A DNA stretch of 64,000 bases from Flavobacterium glycines (GTDB lineage: Bacteria; Bacteroidota; Bacteroidia; Flavobacteriales; Flavobacteriaceae): assembly GCF_900100165.1 (NCBI RefSeq), contig NZ_FNEO01000001.1:744001-808000 (forward strand), written 5' to 3'. The notes beneath the pieces are model-generated. The model had not been told where the DNA came from. It searched no databases and was given only the letters and a program-made list of their open reading frames with translations. The translations under genes were made by a program, and so were the position numbers. Of the stretch, positions 7,514 through 16,254 are shown piece by piece (position 1 is the first letter of the stretch; the number at the start of each line of letters is the position of its first letter).

Positions 7514-9705
7514 TAATTTACTGTTTCTTCTGATCTTCTTAAAAAATTAAAATCCAATTGTTTTTTAACTAAATCGGCATTTTTAACCTTAACGTAAATT
7601 TCGTCTCCTAATTGTAATAATTTGTTTGAAGTTGCTCCAACCAAGGCATATTGTTTCTCATCGAAAGTATAATAATCTTCTTTAATGTCTCTGGTTCTGA
7701 TCATTCCTTCACATTTATTTTCGATAATTTCAACATAAATTCCCCACTCAGTCACACCCGAAATAACACCTAAAAACTCCTGATCCTGATGATCCTGCAT
7801 GTATTTTACCTGCATGTATTTTATCGAATCCCTTTCGGCATTGGTAGCTAAACCTTCCATTGTAGAACAATGCAAACATTTAGTTTCAAACAATTCCTCA
7901 TCAGCCGATTTTCCGCCGTCCAGATAATACTGTAACAAACGATGCACCATAACGTCAGGATAACGACGAATAGGTGAAGTAAAATGTGAATAATATTCAA
8001 AAGCTAATCCGTAATGACCAATATTATCCGTAGAATATTTAGCCTTACTCATACTTCTGATAGCCAATGTATCGATTAAATTTTGTTCTTTTTTTCCGCT
8101 TACATCTTCCATCAGTTTATTCAACGATTTGGAAATATCTCCAGGATTACGGAAATCAATTTTATAACCAAATTTTGCAATTACATTTTGCATCGCAATT
8201 AATTTATCTTCATTTGGTTCATCGTGAATTCTGTAAACAAATGTTTTCTTTTGTTTACCAATAAATTCTGCTACTCTCCTATTAGCCAATAACATAAATT
8301 CTTCAATTAAATGATTGGCATCTTTAGCTATTTTAAAATAAACGCCTTCCGGTTCACCTTCGGCATCCAAATTGAATTTTACTTCTACTTTATCAAATGA
8401 AATAGCTCCTTCATTCATTCTCCTTTTGCGGAAAATTTTAGCTAATTCGTCCAATTTAAGCGTTGCTGAGACAATTTCTGGAGAAACCTGATAAGAAGTT
8501 CCGGTTAATGAAATTTCTTCCGGAATCACATCGTTTTTAGTTTCTATGATGTATTGTGCTTCTTCATAAGCAAATCGTTGATCAGAAAAGATAACTGTTC
8601 GACCAAACCATTGATTGACAACCTGGCATTTTTCGGTAATTTCAAACACAGCCGAAAAAGTATATTTCTCTTCCTGCGGACGCAACGAACAGGCGAAATT
8701 AGATAACACTTCAGGTAACATTGGCACTACTCTATCCACCAAATACACCGAAGTGGCTCTTTGATAAGCTTCATCATCTAAGATAGTTCCTTCTTCTAAA
8801 TAATGCGAAACATCAGCAATGTGAATACCAATTTCGTAGTTTCCATTTTCCAATTTTTTAAAAGAAAGTGCATCATCAAAATCCTTAGCATCTTTTGGAT
8901 CAATGGTAAAAGTCAGCGTATCTCGCATATCACGACGCTTAGCAATTTCAGCCTCAGATATCGAAGTATCAATTTTTTGAGCATAAGTTTCTACTTCAAT
9001 AGGAAATTCAGCAGGCAAACCATATTCGGCTAAAATTGCATGAATTTCAGTATCATGTTCTCCTGGTCTTCCCAGAACTTTAGTCACTTTTCCAAAAGGG
9101 CTATCGGCTCTTTTAGGCCAGTCTTCGATATGAACTAAAACTACATCTCCGTTTTGAGCTTCCCCTAAATTATCTTTTGGAATAAAAATATCCGTGTACA
9201 TTTTTGGATTGGCAGTCGATACAAAAGCAAAGTTTTTTTGAATATCAATTACCCCAACAAAGTCAGTTTTAGCTCTTTCTAAAACTTTAATAACTTCACC
9301 TTCAGGACGTTTTCCTCTTCTTCGATTATAAACGTAAACGCTTACTCTGTCTTTATCTAAAGCACGATTTAAATTATTCGTTGGAATAAAAATATCTTCT
9401 TCAAATTCATCACAAATAAAATAAGCAGTTTTTCTACTTGTCATATCTATAGTTCCTTCGTAATAATCCTGGCTAACCGCTTTGATTAAATATTTTCCCG
9501 GTTCCGATTCTGTAATTTTCTTTTCGGCAGCAAGAATCTTTAAATCTTTTATAATTTGATTTCTGCTTTGCGTATCATCTTTATCTAAAATAGCAGCTAT
9601 CTGCTTATAATTAAAGGCTTTATTAGCACTGTTAGATAATATTTTTATAATTTTATCAGAGAAATTTTTCTCTTTCTTGGCAGGCTTTCTTAATCTTTTT
9701 CCCAT
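7513..9705 (-). CDS. rnr: Ribonuclease R
   Basis: A 730-residue 3'-5' exoribonuclease that degrades structured RNA. An N-terminal winged-helix region (about 15-75) is followed by cold-shock domains (about 80-230). The RNB catalytic domain carries the metal-binding Asp cluster TIDPKDAKDFDDALS (267-281; D269, D275, D277, D278) and the downstream SHFTSPIRRYPD block. A C-terminal S1 domain covers about 640-725. The start is an ATG before GKRLRKPAKKEK. The stop overlaps the start of the GIN-domain gene. Confidence 0.96.
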   Translation of the reverse strand: MGKRLRKPAKKEKNFSDKIIKILSNSANKAFNYKQIAAILDKDDTQSRNQIIKDLKILAAEKKITESEPGKYLIKAVSQDYYEGTIDMTSRKTAYFICDEFEEDIFIPTNNLNRALDKDRVSVYVYNRRRGKRPEGEVIKVLERAKTDFVGVIDIQKNFAFVSTANPKMYTDIFIPKDNLGEAQNGDVVLVHIEDWPKRADSPFGKVTKVLGRPGEHDTEIHAILAEYGLPAEFPIEVETYAQKIDTSISEAEIAKRRDMRDTLTFTIDPKDAKDFDDALSFKKLENGNYEIGIHIADVSHYLEEGTILDDEAYQRATSVYLVDRVVPMLPEVLSNFACSLRPQEEKYTFSAVFEITEKCQVVNQWFGRTVIFSDQRFAYEEAQYIIETKNDVIPEEISLTGTSYQVSPEIVSATLKLDELAKIFRKRRMNEGAISFDKVEVKFNLDAEGEPEGVYFKIAKDANHLIEEFMLLANRRVAEFIGKQKKTFVYRIHDEPNEDKLIAMQNVIAKFGYKIDFRNPGDISKSLNKLMEDVSGKKEQNLIDTLAIRSMSKAKYSTDNIGHYGLAFEYYSHFTSPIRRYPDVMVHRLLQYYLDGGKSADEELFETKCLHCSTMEGLATNAERDSIKYMQVKYMQDHQDQEFLGVISGVTEWGIYVEIIENKCEGMIRTRDIKEDYYTFDEKQYALVGATSNKLLQLGDEIYVKVKNADLVKKQLDFNFLRRSEETVN

Positions 9706-9825
9706 ACGTCTTTTCTTAAAAGTCGAAAATTACAAAATAGTTAGGCAGTTCTAAAGAAAAGAATCAGTTTTAAATAAAATATAACGTATTAAGAATAGTT
9801 TCAAACTTTACAAAAACCACTCAAT

Positions 9826-10065
9826 ATGGAAACTTTTATTACCATTGCTACTTTTGATTACGTTCACGAAATCGAAATTCTAAAACACCGTTTAGATCAG
9901 GAATCTTTACAATACTTTTTTGAAAACGAAATCATGTCTTCCATCGCTCCCATGTATTCAACGGCTCTTGGCGGAATCAAACTTAAAATTCATCCTAACG
10001 ATTTTCAAACCGTAAAAGCAATTCTTCAGGAAATGAAATACAATAACAATCTAAAAATTGTTTAA
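9826..10065 (+). CDS. DUF2007-family small protein
   Basis: A 79-residue cytoplasmic protein, METFITIATFDYVHEIEILK at the start. It has the beta-alpha-beta fold pattern of DUF2007 (putative signal-transducing, PII-like) proteins: a strand, the helix HEIEILKHRLDQE, and the conserved GGIKLKIHPNDFQTVKAIL block. Family function is unestablished. It is divergent from rnr and followed by the gene-free region that may be the replication origin. Confidence 0.8.
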   Translation: METFITIATFDYVHEIEILKHRLDQESLQYFFENEIMSSIAPMYSTALGGIKLKIHPNDFQTVKAILQEMKYNNNLKIV

Positions 10066-10079
10066 GCTTTTCAAAGTTG

Positions 10080-10705
10080 TCAACATATATTAATATTATA
10101 AAAAAGAAATTTTAAAATTTTAAAAAATATTTATTGTTATTATAGTATGTTAATAGCCGCAATAATTTTTTTAGAATTTGTTTTTAAATGAAGTTTTTCT
10201 TCGTTATCAAGAGTTATTAACATAGTTATTTTTAGCTAAATATTTAATTTTTAAGGATTTTTAAATTGTAATTAACAACCGTTGATAACCTGAAATTAAT
10301 TTAAATTGTAAATAAGTTCGTTGTTAATAAATGTTAATAACCTCAATTTTGAATATTGATAACTATTCTAAAAATTCAGGAAACTTTGTTTGGATTTTTA
10401 ATCCCGGTTTTTGATTATAAATTTTTTCTTTTCAAGCAAAAAAAACTTCTAATTTTCTTTCTATACTTATTAACATTTTATGTTAAATTAAAGTTATTTG
10501 AAAATCAGCTAATTATGAATTGCTATTAACAATGTAAAATTTTAACAAATTAATTATAGGATACTAATTGATTTACAGTAATTTATAAATTATCATAAAT
10601 GTTAATAAAGTACTTATCTATCTCAAAATGTGCTAATTATAAGTTAAAAATAGCTTCTTAATTTCCCTTATTTTAAATAAACAATAAAATACAAATTAGT
10701 TTTGG
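10080..10705. other. Candidate chromosomal replication origin (DnaA-box-like cluster)
   Basis: A 670-base gene-free, extremely AT-rich stretch between DUF2007 and rpiB. The 9-mer TTATTAACA occurs five times (10214-10222 and 10467-10475 forward; 10322-10330, 10332-10340 and 10600-10608 inverted). The variant CTATTAACA occurs twice (10148-10156 inverted, 10523-10531). GTTATCAA/TTGATAAC occurs three times (10203, 10282, 10356). The long A/T-only run at 10086-10134 could be an unwinding element. Upstream genes are mostly on the minus strand and downstream genes mostly on the plus strand, as expected at an origin. The motifs differ from the TTATCCACA consensus, so the role is inferred. Confidence 0.5.
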
Positions 10706-10713
10706 TAAATTTG
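10706..10713 (+). promoter_or_regulatory. Candidate -7 box of rpiB
   Basis: TAAATTTG fits TAnnTTTG, 22 bases before the ATG. No -33 TTTG is seen at the right distance. Confidence 0.45.
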
Positions 10714-10735
10714 CTGCAAATTAAATACATATAAA

Positions 10736-11167
10736 ATGAAAATTTCAATAGGAAACGATCACGCAGGACCAGAATATAAAAAAGCAATTGTTCAATATTT
10801 AGAATCAAAAGGACATCAGGTAACTAATTATGGAACTGATACAGAGGCTTCTGTAGATTATCCTGATTTTGGTCATCCTGTTGCTAGTGATGTTGAAGAA
10901 GGAAAAGCTGATTTTGGAATTGTTATTTGCGGAAGCGGTAACGGAATAGCGATGACTGTTAATAAACACGCCGGAGTTAGAGCTGGTTTATGTTGGACAA
11001 AAGAAATTGCATATTTAACACGTTTGCATAACGATGCTAATATTGTGAGTATTCCGGCACGTTATACATCAATTCAACAAGCTGTTGAAATTGTGGAGAC
11101 TTTCTTAGAAACTGCTTTTGAAGGTGGAAGACATCAAAATCGTGTGGATAAAATAGCATGTAAATAA
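10736..11167 (+). CDS. rpiB: Ribose-5-phosphate isomerase B
   Basis: A 143-residue cytosolic enzyme interconverting ribulose 5-phosphate and ribose 5-phosphate. The RpiB/LacAB pattern is complete: GNDHAG at residues 6-11, ICGSGNGIAM with the catalytic Cys near 65, the HND of RLHNDANIVSIPAR, and GGRHQNRVDKI near the end. It is a single gene with a strong terminator at 11204. Confidence 0.95.
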   Translation: MKISIGNDHAGPEYKKAIVQYLESKGHQVTNYGTDTEASVDYPDFGHPVASDVEEGKADFGIVICGSGNGIAMTVNKHAGVRAGLCWTKEIAYLTRLHNDANIVSIPARYTSIQQAVEIVETFLETAFEGGRHQNRVDKIACK

Positions 11168-11203
11168 AAAAAAATCGCGGTGCTACGCACCAAATAAAAT
11201 AGT

Positions 11204-11233
11204 AAAGCCCGGTGAAAAACCGGGCTTTTTTTA
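11204..11233 (+). terminator. rpiB terminator, bidirectional
   Basis: AAAGCCCGGT (11204-11213) pairs perfectly with ACCGGGCTTT (11219-11228) followed by T7. It lies between rpiB and the convergent gene ending at 11250. A second small hairpin GGTGC-TAC-GCACC lies at 11179-11191. Confidence 0.9.
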
Positions 11234-11249
11234 TGTTCAGATGTATTAT

Positions 11250-11567
11250 TTAGATTTTATTTTGTAAAAAATTAAAATAGATATAAATCAATGTAATTTG
11301 GATTATAACAATCAACCAAAATTTTAATAAATAACTCCGTTTAGAAGTTTTATGGCTGAAAATCAGCATTGCTAATCCTAATCCAATAGTTCCGCCAAAA
11401 AGTGTAAAACTCAAAAGTGTTCTTTCAGGTATTCTGTGTTTGTTATTTTTTGCTAAATATTTGTCATAGCCAATGAGTATAAATGCAATAAGATTCAGAA
11501 TTAAAAAACGGTAGAATAAAAGCATTATTGACAAATAATAAAAAGTTAAAGATAGTATTTTAGCCAT
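11250..11567 (-). CDS. DUF1294 membrane protein
   Basis: A short integral membrane protein matching the DUF1294 pattern: IGYDKYLAKNNKHRIPERTLL, then GGTIGLGLAMLIFSHKTSKRSYLLKF, with three or so hydrophobic helices. Function unknown. The start is uncertain: the first ATG gives 105 residues with an unusually long first hydrophobic stretch, while the internal ATG at 11525 gives 91 residues, closer to the family. It converges on rpiB and is divergent from tex. Confidence 0.8.
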   Translation of the reverse strand: MAKILSLTFYYLSIMLLFYRFLILNLIAFILIGYDKYLAKNNKHRIPERTLLSFTLFGGTIGLGLAMLIFSHKTSKRSYLLKFWLIVIIQITLIYIYFNFLQNKI

Positions 11568-11611
11568 TCGATTTAGCTAAATTGCCACTTGATTAAAATT
11601 TACAAATTAGA

Positions 11612-13735
11612 ATGACAAATATAGATTTCATCTCAAAAACCGTTACTACAAGCCCGAAAAATATTGAAAAAACCGTTCAGCTTTTACAGGAAGATTGCAC
11701 CATTCCGTTTATTTCCCGTTATCGAAAAGACATGACCGGAAATTTGGATGAAACGGTTATTGAACAAATTGCAAAATTGCAAAAAGAGTACGAAACCATT
11801 GTAAAACGCAAAGAAAGTATTTTGAGTTCTATTGAAGAACAAAATGCCTTAACTCCTGAATTGAAATCTAAAATTGAGCAAAGTTTTGATCTTCAATACA
11901 TAGAAGATTTGTATTTGCCGTATAAAAAGAAAAAACGTACTAAAGCTGATGTTGCCCGTGAAAATGGTTTGGAACCTTTGGCTAAAATTATAATGTCACA
12001 AAATAACGATGATGTTGATTTCCTGGCATCAAAATATTTAAACGAAAATGTAATCAATGAAGATGCCGCTTTGCAAGGCGCAAGAGATATTATTGCCGAA
12101 TGGATTAACGAAAATATCTTTGTTCGTAAACAATTACGCCGATTGTATCAGCGAAAAGCAACGATAACAACAAAGGTTGTAAAATCGAAAAAAGAGGAGG
12201 AAGGGGCTCAAAAATTTAGTCAGTATTTTGAGTGGGAAGAAAATCTAACCAAAGCACCGGCGCACCGTTTAATGGCCATGTTACGTGCCGAAAATGAGGG
12301 TTTTATCAAGTTTAAAGTCGAAACAGATATTGATGAAGCCTATGATATTATTGATGAATTAGTGTTAAAAGGACAAAATAATTGTACACCTCATGTACAA
12401 TTGGCTATTGAGGACAGTTATAAACGATTACTGCAACCGGCAATATCCAATGAAATTCTGCAAGAGGCAAAAGCCAAGGCTGACGGAAATTCTATTCAGG
12501 TTTTTGCTAATAATTTAAGTCAATTGTTATTAGCTCCGCCTTTGGGAGAAAAACGAATTTTAGCTATTGATCCGGGTTATCGATCTGGTTGTAAAGTGGT
12601 TTGTTTGGATGAAAAAGGGGATTTATTATACAATGAAACCATTTATCCGCATGCGCCACAAAACGAGCAATCCATGGCGATGAAAAAGATAAAATCCATG
12701 GTCAATGCCTATAATATTGATGCTATTTCTATAGGAAACGGAACCGCTTCACGCGAAACCGAATTTTTGATCAAAAAGATTGCGTTTGACCGTCCGGTGC
12801 AGGTTTTTGTAGTTTCCGAAGCCGGAGCTTCGGTATATTCGGCTTCTAAAACGGCCCGTGAAGAATTTCCAAATTATGATGTAACCGTTCGTGGTTCGGT
12901 TTCTATAGGAAGAAGATTGAGTGATCCTTTAGCCGAATTGGTAAAAATTGACCCAAAAGCCATTGGTGTAGGGCAGTACCAACACGATGTAGATCAAAGT
13001 AAACTAAAAGAAGAATTGGATACCACAGTGGTGCGTTGTGTGAACTCGGTGGGTGTAAATTTAAATACAGCCAGTAAACATTTGTTAAGTTATGTGAGTG
13101 GAATAGGAGAGAAGCTGGCCGAAAATATTGTGAATTATCGTTCGGAAAACGGTCCTTTTGAAGATAGAAAACAACTAAAAAAAGTACCACGTTTGGGCGA
13201 TAAAGCGTATCAGCAGGCGGCCGCTTTTATTCGTATTAAAGAAGGTAAAAATCCATTGGATAATTCGGCTGTGCATCCTGAAGCTTATGCTGTTGTTGAA
13301 AAAATGGCCAAAGATTTAAAATTGAAAGTAAACGATTTAATTGGGAATAAAGAAAAGACAGCTTTAATTAAGCCCGAAAATTATATTACCCCTGAAATAG
13401 GTTTATTAACCTTAAAAGACATTTTAAAAGAGTTAGAAAAACCGGGATTAGATCCTCGAAAAGCGGCTAAAATCTTTGAATTTGATCCAAATGTAAAATC
13501 GATTTCCGATTTAAAATCCGGAATGATTTTACCCGGAATTGTTAATAACATTACCAATTTTGGCTGTTTTGTGGATATCGGAATCAAAGAAAGCGGTTTG
13601 GTTCATATTTCTCAGCTCAAAGCCGGTTTCGTGAGTGATGTAAATGAAGTAGTAAAATTACACCAGCATGTTGAAGTAAAAGTCACTGAAGTAGATGAAG
13701 ACAGAAAGCGTATTCAGTTGACAATGATTTTGTAA
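11612..13735 (+). CDS. tex: Tex-family RNA-binding transcription accessory protein
   Basis: A 707-residue cytoplasmic protein with the Tex architecture. An N-terminal helical HTH region carries FISRYRKDMTGNLDE. A YqgF-like RNase H fold begins at ILAIDPGYRSGCKVV (about 318). Helix-hairpin-helix motifs follow (SYVSGIGEKLAENIV, KKVPRLGDKAYQQAAAF), and a C-terminal S1 domain covers about 632-705 (LPGIVNNITNFGCFVDIG). Tex/Spt6-like proteins bind nucleic acids and modulate transcription. The gene is single and ends at a strong terminator shared with tatA. Confidence 0.95.
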   Translation: MTNIDFISKTVTTSPKNIEKTVQLLQEDCTIPFISRYRKDMTGNLDETVIEQIAKLQKEYETIVKRKESILSSIEEQNALTPELKSKIEQSFDLQYIEDLYLPYKKKKRTKADVARENGLEPLAKIIMSQNNDDVDFLASKYLNENVINEDAALQGARDIIAEWINENIFVRKQLRRLYQRKATITTKVVKSKKEEEGAQKFSQYFEWEENLTKAPAHRLMAMLRAENEGFIKFKVETDIDEAYDIIDELVLKGQNNCTPHVQLAIEDSYKRLLQPAISNEILQEAKAKADGNSIQVFANNLSQLLLAPPLGEKRILAIDPGYRSGCKVVCLDEKGDLLYNETIYPHAPQNEQSMAMKKIKSMVNAYNIDAISIGNGTASRETEFLIKKIAFDRPVQVFVVSEAGASVYSASKTAREEFPNYDVTVRGSVSIGRRLSDPLAELVKIDPKAIGVGQYQHDVDQSKLKEELDTTVVRCVNSVGVNLNTASKHLLSYVSGIGEKLAENIVNYRSENGPFEDRKQLKKVPRLGDKAYQQAAAFIRIKEGKNPLDNSAVHPEAYAVVEKMAKDLKLKVNDLIGNKEKTALIKPENYITPEIGLLTLKDILKELEKPGLDPRKAAKIFEFDPNVKSISDLKSGMILPGIVNNITNFGCFVDIGIKESGLVHISQLKAGFVSDVNEVVKLHQHVEVKVTEVDEDRKRIQLTMIL

Positions 13736-13750
13736 AATCATTAAAAATAA

Positions 13751-13794
13751 AAAAATCCAGATTCGAAATGTAATCTTTCCGAATCTGGATTTTT
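13751..13794 (+). terminator. Bidirectional terminator between tex and tatA
   Basis: A 15-bp perfect stem AAAAATCCAGATTCG (13751-13765) / CGAATCTGGATTTTT (13780-13794) with a 14-base loop between two convergent genes. Confidence 0.9.
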
Positions 13795-13811
13795 GATGAA
13801 AAAAGAATTTT

Positions 13812-14000
13812 TTATTTTGTCTCTTCTTCGCTTTTCTCTTCTTTTTTATCAGCTGGTTTTTGGTCGTCTTTTGCAGCATTTTTGAATTCTTTAATTCCAC
13901 TACCAAGACCTTTCATTAATTCCGGAATTTTTTTACCTCCAAAAAGTAATAAAACTACTGCCAATATAACAAGGATTTCTGTAACTCCAAATCTTCCCAT
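13812..14000 (-). CDS. tatA: Sec-independent translocase subunit TatA/E
   Basis: A 62-residue protein with one N-terminal membrane helix (residues 6-21, [16 protein letters not shown]), the hinge FGGKKIPEL, an amphipathic helix (to about 42), and an acidic/Lys tail. This is the standard TatA layout. TatA forms the pore-like assembly for twin-arginine export with TatC, which is not in this window. It is divergent from the membrane protein at 14213. Confidence 0.93.
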   Translation of the reverse strand: MGRFGVTEILVILAVVLLLFGGKKIPELMKGLGSGIKEFKNAAKDDQKPADKKEEKSEEETK

Positions 14001-14189
14001 GATTGAATAATTTATGCCGAAGCAAATTTGTATTAAAAACTGGCAACAAAGATAATTAGAATAACTTAACAGGAACTCATTTTAAGGCAATTATTTAATT
14101 TATATAACGTTAAAAATTATCTAATTTTTTTTTATCATTTATAATGATAAGCTAATGCAGGCAAAGCACAAGGATTGACATTAATTATT

Positions 14190-14197
14190 TATATTTG
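14190..14197 (+). promoter_or_regulatory. Candidate -7 box of the gene at 14213
   Basis: TATATTTG fits TAnnTTTG and ends 15 bases before ATG 14213. It overlaps the TTG at 14195, which argues against that codon being the start. Confidence 0.5.
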
Positions 14198-14212
14198 TGG
14201 AAAAGCAAAAAC

Positions 14213-14716
14213 ATGTCCGAAAAAAGGTTAAAAAGAAAAAAATTGCACAAAAAGTTGTTCACAAAAAACCGTTTGGTTATTTTGAATGAGGACACTTTTG
14301 AAGAAACTTTTTCTTTAAAACTGACTTTAATGAATGTCTTTGTGGTAGCTTCGCTGGGTGCTATTTTTCTAATTGCGGTGACTACTTTTATTATTGCTTT
14401 TACACCGCTTCGCGAATTTATTCCGGGTTATTCTTCAACAAAATTAAGGAAAGATGCCACCGAATTAGCTTTAAAATCCGATTCCCTAACTTTAGTTTTA
14501 AAGAAAAATCAGGCGTATATTTCATCTATACAAAAAGTACTAACAGGAGAATTAGATTATGCTAAATTCAATAAAGATTCCATTTTAGCAGCAACAGAAG
14601 ATACAATTCAAAAAACAGATTTATTACCTTCAAAAGAAGAACTTGAATTGAGAGCTGAAGTAGAGAAAGAAGATAAAAAAGGACAGTCAGTTACTGTCAA
14701 AAAGAAGAAGAAATAA
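14213..14716 (+). CDS. Single-pass membrane protein resembling the N-terminus of M23 peptidases
   Basis: A 167-residue protein. A very basic N-terminus (SEKRLKRKKLHKKLF) is followed by NRLVILNEDTFEETFSLKLT, one membrane helix (about 48-68) and a periplasmic Lys/Glu-rich segment without cysteines. The block before the helix resembles, from memory, the N-terminal anchor of Flavobacteria M23 (LytM-type) peptidases, but no LytM domain follows. It could be a shortened paralogue or a stand-alone anchor protein. ATG 14213 is preferred over the upstream TTG because of the promoter position. GH3 follows 51 bases later. Confidence 0.6.
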   Translation: MSEKRLKRKKLHKKLFTKNRLVILNEDTFEETFSLKLTLMNVFVVASLGAIFLIAVTTFIIAFTPLREFIPGYSSTKLRKDATELALKSDSLTLVLKKNQAYISSIQKVLTGELDYAKFNKDSILAATEDTIQKTDLLPSKEELELRAEVEKEDKKGQSVTVKKKKK

Positions 14717-14767
14717 TTAATTAAGTATATTCATTTTTTCTTCAACCATCATAATTAGCAAAACAAA

Positions 14768-16252
14768 ATGTCAATCAAATCTATAGCGGCAAAATTATTT
14801 GCTCAACATATTCACAAAAAAACAGAGCTTTGGACAAATAATCCTGTAGCGACTCAAAAAGCGGTTTTTGAAGCATTAATTAAAGAAGCACAACAAACGC
14901 AATTTGGTAAAGACCATCATTTTGACCAAATAAAAACTACCGAAGATTTTGCCAAACAAGTTCCTATTAGGGATTATGAAGACTTAAAATCGTATATTGA
15001 AAAGGTAGTTAAAGGAGAGGAAAATGTGTTGTGGAAAGGCAAACCCTTGTATTTTGCCAAAACTTCGGGAACTACATCCGGGGCTAAATACATTCCGCTT
15101 ACCAAAGAATCAATGCCTTATCATATCGAAGCAGCCCGAAATGCGATTTTGAGTTATATTCATGAAACAGGCAAAGCCGATTTTGTAGACGGAAAAATGA
15201 TTTTTCTGCAGGGAAGTCCTATTTTAGAGGAAAAATACGGAATTAAATTCGGACGACTTTCGGGAATTGTGGCGCATTTTGTTCCGAGGTATTTACAGAA
15301 AAATAGAATGCCTTCCTGGGAAACCAATTGTATGGACGATTGGGAAGCTAAGATTGATGCAATTGTCGAAGAAACTTTCGATGAAAATATGACGGTGATT
15401 TCGGGGATTCCATCCTGGGTACAAATGTATTTTGAGCGTTTGCAGCAAAAAGGAGGAAAGACTGTAGGTGAAATTTTCAAGAACTTTAATTTGTTTATTT
15501 ACGGCGGTGTTAATTACGAACCTTACAGAGCGAAGTTTGAAAATTTAATTGGTCGAAAAGTAGACAGTATCGAATTGTTTCCGGCTTCGGAAGGATTTTT
15601 TGCCTATCAGGACTCTCAAAAAGAAAAGGGAATGTTGCTGTTGTTGAATTCGGGAATTTTCTACGAATTCATTAAGAGCGAAGAATTTTACAATCAAAAT
15701 CCAAGACGTTACACTATTGGCGAAGTAGAATTAGGAGTGAATTATGTGTTGATTATTTCTACTAATGCGGGATTGTGGGGCTATAATATTGGAGATACGG
15801 TTCAGTTTACTTCTTTAGCGCCTTATCGTGTGATTGTTTCTGGTAGAATTAAACATTACATTTCTGCTTTTGGAGAACATGTTATTGGTAAAGAAGTGGA
15901 AAGTGCTTTGCAGGAAGCCATGGAAGGAACTAACATTCGGGTAAATGAGTTTACGGTGGCACCACAAATAAATCCTGCCAGTGGATTGCCGTACCACGAA
16001 TGGTTTATTGAATTTGAAAACGAACCGGATGTTTTGAACACTTTTGCGGAAGCGATAGACAACGCCATGCGTAAACAAAATATTTATTACGACGATTTGA
16101 TAGTAGGGAATATTCTGCAAAAAGTAGTTATTACCAAAGTTCCTAAAAATGGTTTTCAGGAATACATGAAATCCATTGGGAAATTAGGAGGACAAAATAA
16201 AATTCCGAGACTTTCCAATGATAGAAAAATTGCTGACTTTTTATCTAAATAA
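14768..16252 (+). CDS. GH3-family acyl-acid amido synthetase-like protein
   Basis: A 494-residue member of the GH3 branch of the ANL adenylating superfamily. The ATP-binding loop TSGTTSGAKYIP is at 99-110, GGVNYEPY near 245 and YNIGDTVQFTS near 345, with a small C-terminal lid domain. Plant GH3 enzymes conjugate amino acids to acyl acids such as auxin; the bacterial substrate is unknown. It lies 2 bases upstream of the DUF6909 gene, so the two are probably co-translated. Confidence 0.9.
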   Translation: MSIKSIAAKLFAQHIHKKTELWTNNPVATQKAVFEALIKEAQQTQFGKDHHFDQIKTTEDFAKQVPIRDYEDLKSYIEKVVKGEENVLWKGKPLYFAKTSGTTSGAKYIPLTKESMPYHIEAARNAILSYIHETGKADFVDGKMIFLQGSPILEEKYGIKFGRLSGIVAHFVPRYLQKNRMPSWETNCMDDWEAKIDAIVEETFDENMTVISGIPSWVQMYFERLQQKGGKTVGEIFKNFNLFIYGGVNYEPYRAKFENLIGRKVDSIELFPASEGFFAYQDSQKEKGMLLLLNSGIFYEFIKSEEFYNQNPRRYTIGEVELGVNYVLIISTNAGLWGYNIGDTVQFTSLAPYRVIVSGRIKHYISAFGEHVIGKEVESALQEAMEGTNIRVNEFTVAPQINPASGLPYHEWFIEFENEPDVLNTFAEAIDNAMRKQNIYYDDLIVGNILQKVVITKVPKNGFQEYMKSIGKLGGQNKIPRLSNDRKIADFLSK

Positions 16253-16254
16253 TT

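Noticed and set aside
13658..13906. Minus-strand frame spanning the tex end, the terminator and tatA
   Set aside because: It overlaps two solid genes and a perfect terminator hairpin and is Lys-rich low-complexity; not a gene.
14768..16252. Reading the GH3 gene as an auxin-response or promoter-related protein
   Set aside because: The name stems from plant genetics. The sequence shows an adenylating enzyme with the TSGTTSG loop, not a regulator.
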